From NCBI GenBank assembly GCA_020635535.1, contig JACJZP010000021.1, forward strand, positions 1-52,704: DNA of 52,704 bases. The letters run 5' to 3'. This stretch comes from Flavobacteriales bacterium (GTDB lineage Bacteria; Bacteroidota; Bacteroidia; UBA10329). Shown one piece after another: positions 24,748 through 32,264 of this stretch. The notes beneath the pieces were generated by a model, which was not told the origin of the DNA, ran no database searches, and saw nothing but the letters and a program-made list of their open reading frames with translations. The translations under genes and the position numbers were made by a program. Within the stretch, counting starts at the first letter, position 1. Every line of letters starts with the position of its first letter.

Positions 24748-26823
24748 ATGAAAACGATTAACTCAATACTTATCGCCAACCGAGGCGAGATTGCCTCGCG
24801 CATTATTCGAACGTGCAAGAAAATGGGCATCCGAAGTGTGGCCATTTATTCTGATGCCGACCGAGGAACACCATACACAAGAGAAGCCGATCAGGCTGTC
24901 CATATTGGTGGGAATGAGTTGGCTACTTCTTACTTGGATCAGGACAAGATCATTGCCACAGCTCATAAGGTTAGTGCTAATGCCATCCATCCAGGGTTCG
25001 GGTTTCTTTCTGAGAATGCGGGCTTCGCCAAGAAGGTGCAGGACGCGGGTCTCACGTTCATCGGACCACGGCCTGAGGCTATTGAAGCCATGGGTTCCAA
25101 GTCGAAGGCGAAGGACATTATGCGCCAGCACGAAGTGCCAGTAATTCCTGGTTATCAAGGAGATGACCAGAGCATTGAAACACTTTCTGAAAAAGCTGTT
25201 AAAATCGGATTTCCGGTATTGCTGAAAGCGGCTGCGGGTGGTGGCGGCAAAGGAATGCGGATTGTGGAAGCAGAGAAGGAACTAAAAGCTTCCATCGATG
25301 CGGCAAAACGAGAAGCTGCTTCTGCTTTTGGAGATGATGAGCTCATCATCGAGAAGTATTTTCCAAGCTCACGACATATTGAGTTCCAGATTTTTGGAGA
25401 CAAGCACGGAAACGCAATCCATGTGTTGGAGCGCGAGTGTTCCATTCAGAGACGGTACCAGAAGATCATTGAGGAAAGTCCATCGCCAGCGTTGAGTGAT
25501 GCACTTCGAAATGAAATGGGTGCAGCGGCTGTCCGAGCGGCAAAGTCGTTGAAATACGACAATGCTGGAACGGTCGAGTTCATCCTTTCGGATAAGAACG
25601 AATTCTTCTTCTTGGAAGTGAATACGCGCTTGCAAGTTGAGCATCCCGTAACGGAGGAAATCACAGGGTTCGACCTTGTCCAAATGCAAATTGAAGTTGC
25701 GGAAGGTCGTCCGCTTTCGGTTACGCAGGAAGACATAAAAAGCAACGGTTACGCCATAGAATGCCGATTGTACGCGGAAGATGCGGCCAACAATTTCATG
25801 CCTGCAACAGGCAAGATCTTGAAGTGGTCAACGCCAGCGATTGACGGTTTGCGCATTGAAACAGGTGTAGAAAGCGGTTCGGTCATTTCAACGCATTATG
25901 ACCCGATGATTGCGAAGCTGATCACCCACGGAAAGGATAGGGCAGAAGGTCAGCGGAAGATGAGTGCGGCTTTGAGCAATTTGAATTGCCTCGGACTGAC
26001 CACCAATCAGGATTTTCTGAAGGCCATTTTGGCAAATGCCGATTTCCAAGCTGGGAAATACGACACGCATTTCTTACAGAAACAATTCAGCTACGAAAAG
26101 GCGCAATCGCAAGAAGCGATTGAGGTGGCAACGATTGCCGCTTCTGCTTTTGATAAGGCTGAACGCGAAAGCAAACGAACCATTCTGCAGAATGTACCAA
26201 GTGGTTGGAGAAACAACTTCTATCAGCCACAGCAAGAGACTTTCTTGAATGGAGAGGAAGAAGTTTTGGTTAAATATTCTGACCACCCCCAGCCCCTCCT
26301 TTCAAAGGAGGGGAGTTCTCATGCTGATGAAACGTTGGATCAGCGTGCTAGCTCTCCCCCTGCAAAGGGGGAGTACCGCGAAGCGGGGAGGGGGTCAGTT
26401 TATTACTCAATCGGTGAAAACCAGTTCTCAGTTCAAGTTGCTGAGATTTTGGAAGATGAAATTCTGTTGGAATTGAACGGCATTCAAGAACGGTTCACGG
26501 TTGTGAAAAGCGGAAACGATTACTTCGTTCAGCACGCGCAGAATGGAACGGTCAACCTGAAAAGAAAAGAACGTTTCCCGCTGAAGGAAGCCGAGAAAGT
26601 AAAAGGCGGTTACATCAGTCCGATGCCTGGTAAGGTGATAAAAGTGCTGGTTGAACCTGGACAGGAAGTGAAAAGCGGAGACGGCCTGCTGGTGCTGCTT
26701 TCCATGAAAATGGAGAACACCATCTGTGCGGATGAAGATGGAACCGTGGAGGAGGTTTTCGTAGCTGCGGAAGACGATGTGGAAGCTGGTAAATTGCTGC
26801 TTAAAATGAAGGGAACTGAATAA
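24748..26823 (+). CDS. Acyl-CoA carboxylase alpha subunit (biotin carboxylase plus BCCP)
   Basis: The 691-residue subunit carboxylates its own biotin with ATP and bicarbonate. The biotin carboxylase domain (about 1-450) shows LIANRGEIASRI, IHPGFGFLSENA, the ATP-grasp loop AAGGGGKGMR, ERECSIQRRYQKIIEE and FLEVNTRLQVEHPVTE. A BT-like linker follows, and the C-terminal biotinyl domain has GYISPMPGKV and LLSMKMEN with the biotinylated Lys654 (SMKM instead of the common AMKM). Residues about 511-550 are encoded by a palindromic repeat inserted in frame; without it the protein would be about 651 residues, normal for MCC or GCC alpha subunits. Partner: the beta subunit at 23014. Confidence 0.92.
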   Translation: MKTINSILIANRGEIASRIIRTCKKMGIRSVAIYSDADRGTPYTREADQAVHIGGNELATSYLDQDKIIATAHKVSANAIHPGFGFLSENAGFAKKVQDAGLTFIGPRPEAIEAMGSKSKAKDIMRQHEVPVIPGYQGDDQSIETLSEKAVKIGFPVLLKAAAGGGGKGMRIVEAEKELKASIDAAKREAASAFGDDELIIEKYFPSSRHIEFQIFGDKHGNAIHVLERECSIQRRYQKIIEESPSPALSDALRNEMGAAAVRAAKSLKYDNAGTVEFILSDKNEFFFLEVNTRLQVEHPVTEEITGFDLVQMQIEVAEGRPLSVTQEDIKSNGYAIECRLYAEDAANNFMPATGKILKWSTPAIDGLRIETGVESGSVISTHYDPMIAKLITHGKDRAEGQRKMSAALSNLNCLGLTTNQDFLKAILANADFQAGKYDTHFLQKQFSYEKAQSQEAIEVATIAASAFDKAERESKRTILQNVPSGWRNNFYQPQQETFLNGEEEVLVKYSDHPQPLLSKEGSSHADETLDQRASSPPAKGEYREAGRGSVYYSIGENQFSVQVAEILEDEILLELNGIQERFTVVKSGNDYFVQHAQNGTVNLKRKERFPLKEAEKVKGGYISPMPGKVIKVLVEPGQEVKSGDGLLVLLSMKMENTICADEDGTVEEVFVAAEDDVEAGKLLLKMKGTE
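26279..26398. repeat. Palindromic element inserted in frame in the carboxylase alpha gene
   Basis: The 120-bp (40-codon) block is bounded by CTGACCACCCCC and GGGGAGGGGGTCAG. It holds a near-perfect hairpin CCCCTCCTTT-C-AAAGGAGGGG (26293-26313), a second CTCCCCC...GGGGGAG (26354-26373) and a small CCGC-GAA-GCGG stem. It looks like an intergenic palindromic repeat, yet it is translated as a Pro/Ser/Glu/Arg-rich linker between the biotin carboxylase and biotinyl parts. Confidence 0.85.
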
Positions 26824-26829
26824 TACCAA

Positions 26830-27546
26830 ATGGATTTAGTTAATCTGAAAAATCAAGTGAATTCTCAACTGGCACTTCTTTACGAGACTTATGAGAATAG
26901 TCCGCAGATCAAAGCCTTAATTCAATTGTTAGGGCCAATTGGGAGCGTTCCTGATACTGTCTTAGGAACATTGGTTACCAAAATCCGAGCTGAGCGACTT
27001 CGAGTGTTTTTTGATGAATTGAATTCTGGGGATGTTGAATTAACTGAAGATATAATTGCACAAAACGATTTCTTACACGCTTACTTTTCCACGGCTGAGT
27101 ATGTGCTCAAAACTCGCACAGATGAAAAGATAAAGAGGTTCGGAATAGTTCTGAAAAGCTGGTATTCCCAAAAAGTGGACATTGATTGGTTTGAAGACTA
27201 CGCGGCTATTATCAACGAGCTGTCTGATCGAGAATTTGCAATTCTGTCTGTTAAGTATAAATACGAATTAGCGGCTGAAAAGAACCCTGATTTATCGGAT
27301 GCTAATCCTTATAAAAAGACAATCTCTTATTGGGAAGAGTTCAAGGACGAAATTCTTAAACAGATGGATATTGAACCCAATGATTTGGATCCTATGCTAA
27401 TTAGAGTTCAGCGAACTGGTTGCTACTTTAAACACATAGGATACTTTGATGCTTCAATGGAGCAAGTGGGTGATACAACAGAGTTGTTCAAGAAGCTTCA
27501 TGGTGTAATACAGAAAGAAACGGAGGAAAGTAAAAACAATGATTAA
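26830..27546 (+). CDS. Uncharacterised all-helical protein
   Basis: The 238-residue protein starts 6 bp after the carboxylase alpha stop. It appears entirely alpha-helical and polar, with no signal peptide or transmembrane segment. A central EKIKRFGIVLKSWYS followed by FEDYAAIINELSDREFAIL recalls uncharacterised cytoplasmic proteins seen in accessory regions of many bacteria, but I cannot name a Pfam family. By eye its codons are more A/T-rich than the carboxylase genes. Its TAA overlaps by one base the ATG of a 58-bp copy of the enoyl-CoA hydratase start, suggesting that the hydratase once followed it directly. A defence-related or regulatory role is possible but unsupported. Confidence 0.75.
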   Translation: MDLVNLKNQVNSQLALLYETYENSPQIKALIQLLGPIGSVPDTVLGTLVTKIRAERLRVFFDELNSGDVELTEDIIAQNDFLHAYFSTAEYVLKTRTDEKIKRFGIVLKSWYSQKVDIDWFEDYAAIINELSDREFAILSVKYKYELAAEKNPDLSDANPYKKTISYWEEFKDEILKQMDIEPNDLDPMLIRVQRTGCYFKHIGYFDASMEQVGDTTELFKKLHGVIQKETEESKNND

Positions 27547-27603
27547 TGTTCAACCGAGAAGACCTCAATAAACCCAACGATTACACTTTCGCGTTTTTGG
27601 AAG
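27546..27603 (+). pseudogene. Duplicated 5' fragment of the enoyl-CoA hydratase gene
   Basis: The 58 bp match 28932-28989 at 55 positions, both beginning with the ATG and the codons for MFN(R/Q)EDLNK. After that the reading frame runs into palindromic repeats and stops at 27740. It is best read as a severed gene start left by the insertion or rearrangement that brought in the YhcG nuclease gene. Confidence 0.8.
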
Positions 27604-27611
27604 CGAAAAAG

Positions 27612-27657
27612 TCCAACGGGCTGTTGGATAAATTCTCTCCACACTGTGGAGAGAATT
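27612..27657. repeat. Two adjacent palindromes at the broken hydratase start
   Basis: TCCAAC-GGGCT-GTTGGA (27612-27628) is followed by a perfect 13+1+13 palindrome AATTCTCTCCACA-C-TGTGGAGAGAATT (27631-27657). They mark the junction where homology to the intact hydratase gene has ended. Confidence 0.8.
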
Positions 27658-27662
27658 CAGAT

Positions 27663-27736
27663 TTCAATTCCGTACGTGGTGCGTACACAATTACAAACCC
27701 GTGTAAATCAGTCCGATCCGTTTCATCCGTGTTCCA
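27663..27736. repeat. ATCCGTGT-type repeat, copy left of yhcG
   Basis: A GTACG-TGGTG-CGTAC hairpin is followed by a 50-bp block (27687-27736) that matches 28839-28888 at 48 positions and includes CCGATCCGT and CATCCGTGTTCCA. The two copies are in direct orientation on either side of the YhcG-type gene. Confidence 0.85.
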
Positions 27737-27741
27737 ATAAA

Positions 27742-28776
27742 ATGAGCAGTTCGCCCCAACATAACCAACAGGTCTTTTCCGACATCAGACAACTGATTGA
27801 GGAAACGCGCAGATCGGTATCGGTAGCCGTTAACGCTGGTCTCACCATGCTTTATTGGGAGGTGGGCAGGCGCATCAACGAAGAGGTTCTGAACCATCAG
27901 CGTGCAGAGTATGGTAAGCAGATACTCATTGATCTTTCGGCCCAGCTTACTGATGAGTATGGAGGGGGATGGAGTGTTGCGCAGCTTGGGCATTGCGTAA
28001 GATTTGCATCTGTTTTTCCTGATCCTCAAATTTCCTACGCACTGCGTAGGGAATTGACATGGACACATATCAGGCATATCATTTATATAGAGGATCCGCT
28101 GAAACGCGAGTTCTATATTGAAATGACGAAGCTCGAAAAGTGGAGTTCGCGTCAACTCAAAGAACGCATCAATTCCCTGCTTTACGAGCGCACCGCCATT
28201 TCCAAGAAACCTGATGAGACCATCTCTAAGGAACTGAAACAGTTGAAGGATGGCGATGGACTTTCCACTGATCTGGTGTTCCGCGATCCGTACGTGCTGG
28301 ATTTTCTCGGATTGAAGGACACGTACTCGGAGAAAGACCTCGAAACCGCCATTCTCAACGAGTTGCAGCGGTTCATTACCGAACTCGGAACCGATTTCGC
28401 CTTCCTTGCGCGGCAGAAACGCATCACCATCGACAATCGCGATTATTACATCGACCTACTGTTCTATCACCGCAGGTTGAAGCGACTGGTCGCCATTGAC
28501 CTGAAACTGGGTGAGTTTGAGGCGGCTTTCAAAGGGCAGATGGAACTCTATCTGCGTTACCTTGCCAAGCATGATATGGTTGAGGGTGAGAACACTCCGA
28601 TCGGGCTGATCCTCTGCACGGGTAAGAACAGCGAACACATCGAACTGCTGGAACTCGACAGGAGCAACATCCGCGTTTCGGAATACATGACCGAACTGCC
28701 GCCCAAGAAACTGCTGGAAGAGAAGCTGCACCGCATCCTTGAGCAGGAAAGAACGCGCATTGAAAACAGAGAATGA
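27742..28776 (+). CDS. YhcG/DUF1016 family PDDEXK nuclease
   Basis: The protein has 344 residues. The N-terminal DUF1016 domain (about 10-160) shows IRQLIEETRRSVSVAVNAGL, YWEVGRRINEEVL, GGGWSVAQLGHCVRFASVF and LTWTHIRHII. The C-terminal PD-(D/E)XK nuclease domain has RDYYIDLLFYHRRLKRLVAI followed by DLK; Asp238, Asp253 and Lys255 form the likely catalytic set, and GQMELYLRYL follows. ATG 27742 was chosen since family homology starts there. It is an accessory gene type, often near restriction systems or mobile DNA, with no restriction partner here. It is flanked by direct repeats (27687-27736 and 28839-28888) and by duplicated hydratase starts. DNA processing is inferred from the fold. Confidence 0.88.
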   Translation: MSSSPQHNQQVFSDIRQLIEETRRSVSVAVNAGLTMLYWEVGRRINEEVLNHQRAEYGKQILIDLSAQLTDEYGGGWSVAQLGHCVRFASVFPDPQISYALRRELTWTHIRHIIYIEDPLKREFYIEMTKLEKWSSRQLKERINSLLYERTAISKKPDETISKELKQLKDGDGLSTDLVFRDPYVLDFLGLKDTYSEKDLETAILNELQRFITELGTDFAFLARQKRITIDNRDYYIDLLFYHRRLKRLVAIDLKLGEFEAAFKGQMELYLRYLAKHDMVEGENTPIGLILCTGKNSEHIELLELDRSNIRVSEYMTELPPKKLLEEKLHRILEQERTRIENRE

Positions 28777-28819
28777 AACAGAAGTCGCTATATCAAAACA
28801 AGCTCAGTTCAATTCTGAA

Positions 28820-28888
28820 TTCTATACGCACCGCGTATACAATTACAAATCCGTGTAAATCAGTCCGATCCGTGTCATCCGTGTTCCA
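28820..28888. repeat. ATCCGTGT-type repeat, copy right of yhcG
   Basis: The hairpin ATACGC-ACC-GCGTAT (in 28820-28838) plus the 50-bp block 28839-28888 match the left copy at 48 of 50 bases. The hairpin has different bases but the same pairing as in the left copy. Confidence 0.85.
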
Positions 28889-28890
28889 TC

Positions 28891-28927
28891 CATTCGCATA
28901 TTCATACACCATTCGTAATTCGTAACC
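28891..28927. repeat. ATTCG word repeat, left bracket of the hydratase gene
   Basis: CATTCGCATATTCATACACC continued by ATTCGTAATTCGTAACC ends 4 bp before the hydratase ATG. Its reverse complement closely matches 29759-29794 after the stop. Confidence 0.8.
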
Positions 28928-28931
28928 ATAA

Positions 28932-29750
28932 ATGTTCAACCAAGAAGACCTCAATAAACTCAACGATTTCACTTTCGCGTTTTTGGAAGTGGAGCACAGC
29001 GAAAAGGTGTTGACGATTACGCTGGATCGTGCGGAGAAGAAGAATGCGTTGCATCCTGTAACCGCCAATGAGTTGGCGTTTGCGCTGACCTACGCCAAGC
29101 ATAACAAGGACGTTTGGGCGGTGGTGATCAAGGCCAACGGAGATGTGTTCTGCGCGGGTGCCGACCTGCAAGCGTTCATGACGGGTGGGGGAGAAACCGA
29201 TAGCACTGTCCCGAAAGCAGAAGGGGAGATTTTGATCGGAGAGCTGTTCAACGAACTGCACAAACCGTGCATTGCGCAGGTGGAAGGCGATGCGTTTGCA
29301 GGAGCTTTTCTGCTGTTGGCAGGTTGTACCCACGTGGTAGCCGCCAATGATGTGAAATTCGGATTACCTGAAGTGAAACGCGGCCTGTTCCCGTATCAGG
29401 TGATGGCTTCTTTGCTGCAAGTAATGCCAGAACGGAAGGTGTTGGATTGGTGTATTCGGGGCTACAACTTGGATGCACAGAAAGCCGCTGATTGGGGATT
29501 GGTAACCCACCTCGCAGAAAGGGGGAAAGTGGCCGATGCGGTTCAGGAATTGCTGGAGACAATTTTGGCGAATTCGCCAACCGCTATTCGCATGGGATTG
29601 GAGGCTTACCAGCACATTAGAAGTGACGATACGAAATCGCAACACCGCTATTTGCAGGGCATGTTGATGAAAACGGTGCAGACCAAGGATGCGCAGGAAG
29701 GCATTGCCGCTTTTCGGGATAAACGTGCGCCTAAATGGAGTGGGGAATGA
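28932..29750 (+). CDS. Enoyl-CoA hydratase/isomerase family protein
   Basis: The 272-residue crotonase-fold protein hydrates an enoyl-CoA. Oxyanion-hole segments are CAGADLQAF and EGDAFAGAF. The Glu in FGLPEVKRGLFP corresponds to Glu164 of rat crotonase, while the position of Glu144 (normally in GGGxELA) is a Leu here. Loss of that residue is also seen in LiuC/AtuE-type methylglutaconyl-CoA hydratases, as I recall their sequences. With the upstream carboxylase this fits hydration of a carboxylated branched enoyl-CoA. The gene is bracketed by inverted repeats and its first 58 bp are duplicated upstream of the YhcG gene. Substrate inferred. Confidence 0.88.
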   Translation: MFNQEDLNKLNDFTFAFLEVEHSEKVLTITLDRAEKKNALHPVTANELAFALTYAKHNKDVWAVVIKANGDVFCAGADLQAFMTGGGETDSTVPKAEGEILIGELFNELHKPCIAQVEGDAFAGAFLLLAGCTHVVAANDVKFGLPEVKRGLFPYQVMASLLQVMPERKVLDWCIRGYNLDAQKAADWGLVTHLAERGKVADAVQELLETILANSPTAIRMGLEAYQHIRSDDTKSQHRYLQGMLMKTVQTKDAQEGIAAFRDKRAPKWSGE

Positions 29751-29758
29751 CGCGGCTA

Positions 29759-29794
29759 TTACGAATTACGAATGGGTACGAATATGCGAATATG
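29759..29794. repeat. CGAAT word repeat, right bracket of the hydratase gene
   Basis: TTACGAATTACGAATGGGTA continued by CGAATATGCGAATATG begins 9 bp after the hydratase stop and is the inverse of 28891-28927. It opens a 374-bp gene-free spacer (29751-30124) that holds at least four different repeat types and no credible gene. Confidence 0.8.
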
Positions 29795-29844
29795 GGTAAT
29801 GCGAGTAATGGGATGTCAGAATTGAGATTTCAGATATCAGAATG

Positions 29845-29921
29845 CGTCATTGCGAGTGAGGAACGAGCGTGGCAATCTCATTCTGATTTAGATTGCTTCG
29901 GCCTGCGGCCTCGCAATGACG
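29845..29921. repeat. GTCATTGCGAG palindromic repeat
   Basis: Perfect 12-bp ends CGTCATTGCGAG (29845-29856) and CTCGCAATGACG (29910-29921) enclose a second GCAATCT/AGATTGC pair. This is the well-known type of palindrome seen in many unrelated bacterial genomes, presumably mobile without its own genes. Confidence 0.85.
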
Positions 29922-29933
29922 TTGGCTACGAAG

Positions 29934-30011
29934 CGCTCGCGTTAGGGATTGGAGCAAGCTGCCGTGCAGCGCGGAAAGCCCGACTAGCCTGAGGCTGGGA
30001 ACGCCCAAAAA
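29934..30011. repeat. REP-like element, copy 1
   Basis: GCTCGCGTTAGGGATTGGAGC begins the element, then GCGGAAAGCCCGAC and GGGAACGCCCAAAA follow. The same order of motifs recurs at 32483-32570. An AGAAGTGATGA word follows it, and a similar word precedes copy 2. The rest of the spacer (30012-30124) contains further words such as TTCACTGGTCACTAAC and ACTGTAAAC, and no gene. Confidence 0.75.
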
Positions 30012-30124
30012 GAAGTGATGAAGAAATGAAAATTTGAAGTGATGAGGTGTTTTGACCGACTGTTCGCTGGTCGCTATTCACTGGTCACTAACTGTAAACT
30101 AGAAACTGTAAACCGACAACTAAA

Positions 30125-30985
30125 ATGGGAAAGAAAGTAATCATAAGCGCATCGCTGACAGGCGTGCTGGCCAACCGAAAGCAATGTCCGTACATCCCTT
30201 ACACGCCCGAGGAAATTGCCGAGGAGGGCCGCAGGGCGGTGGAGGCCGGGGCGAGCATTTTGCACATCCATGCGCGGAATGACGATGGCACGCCTGCGTA
30301 CGATGTGGAGACGTATGCGCGGATCCATGAGGAGGTGAAGAAGCGTACGCCAGATGCGATCATCAACTACAGCACGGGCGCCATTCATATTAGCCGCGAG
30401 GAGCGGATTGCGCACATTACGGCTCTGAAACCCGACATGGCTGCGCTGAATATGGGCAGCATGAACTATGGTATTTATTCGCCCAAGGCGAAGCAGTTTT
30501 ATCACGATTTCGTGTTCCAGAACCCGTTCAAGGACATCCAGTTTTATTTGGAGAAGATGAAGGAGGCGGGCACGCGCCCCGAGATGGAGGTGTTCGATAA
30601 TGGGCACATCAATAACGCCAATCCGCTGATCGATATGGGACTGCTGGAAAAGCCGTACTGCTTCAGTTTTGTGATGGGTGTGTTGGGTGGAATTCCGCAC
30701 AGCACGGCCAATATTCTGCATCAGAGCCGCAGCGTACCTGAGGGTTCGGACTGGCAGGTAATCGGTATCGGTCGCAAGCAATGGGCGAGTTTGGCGGCTT
30801 CGATAACCATTGGCGGGAACATCCGTGCTGGATTGGAAGACAACTTCTACCTACCCGAAGGCGAAATGGCGAAAAGTAATGGCGAGTTGATCGGTGCGGC
30901 TGCGCAGTTGACAAGAATGCTTGGTCGTGAAGTGGCGAGTATTGCGGAGGCGAGGGAAATGCTGAATATTCCTTTGAAAAAATAG
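30125..30985 (+). CDS. Beta-keto acid cleavage enzyme (BKACE, DUF849)
   Basis: The 286-residue TIM-barrel protein belongs to DUF849. Characterised members such as Kce condense a beta-keto acid with acetyl-CoA and split it into acetoacetate and a CoA ester. The metal ligands are visible as His47 and His49 in HIHARNDDGTP and Glu238 in AGLEDNFY. Other family phrases are AGASILHIHA, INYSTG and GGIPHSTANIL. The length is normal. It is placed among carboxylase, hydratase and acyl-CoA dehydrogenase genes, so the natural substrate is probably a branched or carboxylated acid rather than the lysine-pathway intermediate. The spacers before and after it are repeat-rich. Confidence 0.88.
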   Translation: MGKKVIISASLTGVLANRKQCPYIPYTPEEIAEEGRRAVEAGASILHIHARNDDGTPAYDVETYARIHEEVKKRTPDAIINYSTGAIHISREERIAHITALKPDMAALNMGSMNYGIYSPKAKQFYHDFVFQNPFKDIQFYLEKMKEAGTRPEMEVFDNGHINNANPLIDMGLLEKPYCFSFVMGVLGGIPHSTANILHQSRSVPEGSDWQVIGIGRKQWASLAASITIGGNIRAGLEDNFYLPEGEMAKSNGELIGAAAQLTRMLGREVASIAEAREMLNIPLKK

Positions 30986-31068
30986 CAGTGAGCAATGAGG
31001 TGTGAGCGGTGAGCAGGTTGGCTCGTTAATCGCTCAAACCTCATACCTCAAACCTGATGGCTAAATAA

Positions 31069-32220
31069 ATGAGCTACTTCACCGAAGACCATATTCAATT
31101 CCGACAGTCGCTGCGCGATTTCCTGCAACGGGAAGTGGTGCCGTTTGTGGATGAGTGGGAGAAGGTTGGAAATCCGCCTCGCGAGATTTGGAAGAAATTT
31201 GGCGACATGGGCTATTTCGGGTTGAAGTATCCTGAGAAATATGGCGGTCTCGACCTCGATTTCTTCTACACGGTCATCTTCTTGGAAGAGTTGGCGCGCG
31301 TCAATTCGGGCGGAACGGCTGCGGCCTTGGGAGCGCACGCTTATCTGTCTCTGGCACACATGAACAACGAAGGCACCGAAGAGCAGAAGGAAAACTACCT
31401 GCGCGCAGGAATTGCTGGCGATAAATTCGGCTGTATGGCGGTTACAGAACCGTTCGGTGGTTCGGATGTAGCGGCCATGCGCACAACGGCAGTAAGAGAT
31501 GGAAACGAGTGGGTAATCAACGGAAGCAAGACGTTCATTACGAATGGTGTTCTGAGTGATTTCTTGGTGGTTGCCGCCAAAACAGAACCTGAACTGAAAC
31601 AAGCGGGCATCAGCATGTTTGTGATCGATCGTGATACACCCGGACTTTCAGCCACCAAGTTGGATAAACTGGGTTGGCGCGCTTCCGATACGGGCGAGAT
31701 TGCTTTCGATAATGTGCGCGTGTCCGCTTCGGCATTGATGGGGCAGGAGAACCAAGGTTTTTACTACATCATGCAGCAGTTTGCGCTGGAACGCATCATC
31801 ATGGCTGTGGGCGGTTACGCGGGTTCGGAATACGCGTTGGAATACGCGCTCAAGTACATGCAGGAACGGGAAGCGTTCGGCCGTCCGCTGACCAAGTTTC
31901 AGGAACTGCGGCATCGTGTGGCACAATTGGCTGCGGAGATTGAGCAGCAGAAACAGTTTGTGTATTACCTCGCCAGCCGTTTCGACAAAGGCGAATACAT
32001 CGTGAAAGAAGCTGCCATGGCGAAGTTGCTTTGCACGCAATTGTCGGATAAAGTGGCGTTTGAAGTGATGCAATTCCTTGGTGGTTACGGCTACATGGAA
32101 GAATACCAGGCCGCTAGAATGTTCCGTGATAGTCGCCTAGGACAAATTGGTGGCGGCACAAGTGAAATAATGAAAGAGATCATTGCCAAAATGGCGATTG
32201 ATGATGTGAGATATAGCTAA
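31069..32220 (+). CDS. Acyl-CoA dehydrogenase, isovaleryl/citronellyl-CoA type
   Basis: The 383-residue flavoprotein oxidises an acyl-CoA to the 2-enoyl-CoA. Domain features are an N-terminal helical bundle, the FAD-contacting VTEPFGGSD and KTFITNG loops, and the C-terminal LGGYGYMEEY. The usual catalytic Glu of medium-chain enzymes (YEGTSE) is replaced by Gly in IGGGTSEIMKE. Instead Glu241 in FALERIIMAVGG matches the position used by isovaleryl-CoA and long-chain dehydrogenases, which take branched substrates. It is about 50 percent similar by eye to the enzyme at 32616, suggesting duplication. Confidence 0.9.
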   Translation: MSYFTEDHIQFRQSLRDFLQREVVPFVDEWEKVGNPPREIWKKFGDMGYFGLKYPEKYGGLDLDFFYTVIFLEELARVNSGGTAAALGAHAYLSLAHMNNEGTEEQKENYLRAGIAGDKFGCMAVTEPFGGSDVAAMRTTAVRDGNEWVINGSKTFITNGVLSDFLVVAAKTEPELKQAGISMFVIDRDTPGLSATKLDKLGWRASDTGEIAFDNVRVSASALMGQENQGFYYIMQQFALERIIMAVGGYAGSEYALEYALKYMQEREAFGRPLTKFQELRHRVAQLAAEIEQQKQFVYYLASRFDKGEYIVKEAAMAKLLCTQLSDKVAFEVMQFLGGYGYMEEYQAARMFRDSRLGQIGGGTSEIMKEIIAKMAIDDVRYS

Positions 32221-32264
32221 TTAGTTGATTAGGAAATTAGCGGATTAGCAAATGTGTTTTGAAA

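Noticed and set aside
24748..26823. Frameshift or pseudogene status for the carboxylase alpha gene because of the repeat insertion
   Set aside because: The block is 120 bp, keeps the frame and has no stop, and all catalytic and biotinylation motifs are intact.
27546..27740. 64-residue open frame starting with the duplicated hydratase codons
   Set aside because: After 58 bp it reads through palindromes and a dispersed repeat, so it is annotated as a pseudogene fragment rather than a small protein.
27742..28776. Restriction-modification or defence island around yhcG
   Set aside because: No methyltransferase, specificity subunit, helicase or toxin-antitoxin pair is visible, and the neighbours are metabolic genes.
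29735..29992. Possible 85-residue protein after the hydratase gene
   Set aside because: It overlaps the hydratase end in another frame and consists of translated repeats (the CGAAT word and GTCATTGCGAG elements).
28800..30124. CRISPR-like array in the repeat-rich spacers
   Set aside because: Repeats are of several unrelated families, mostly palindromic and in single or paired copies, without regular spacing or unique spacers.
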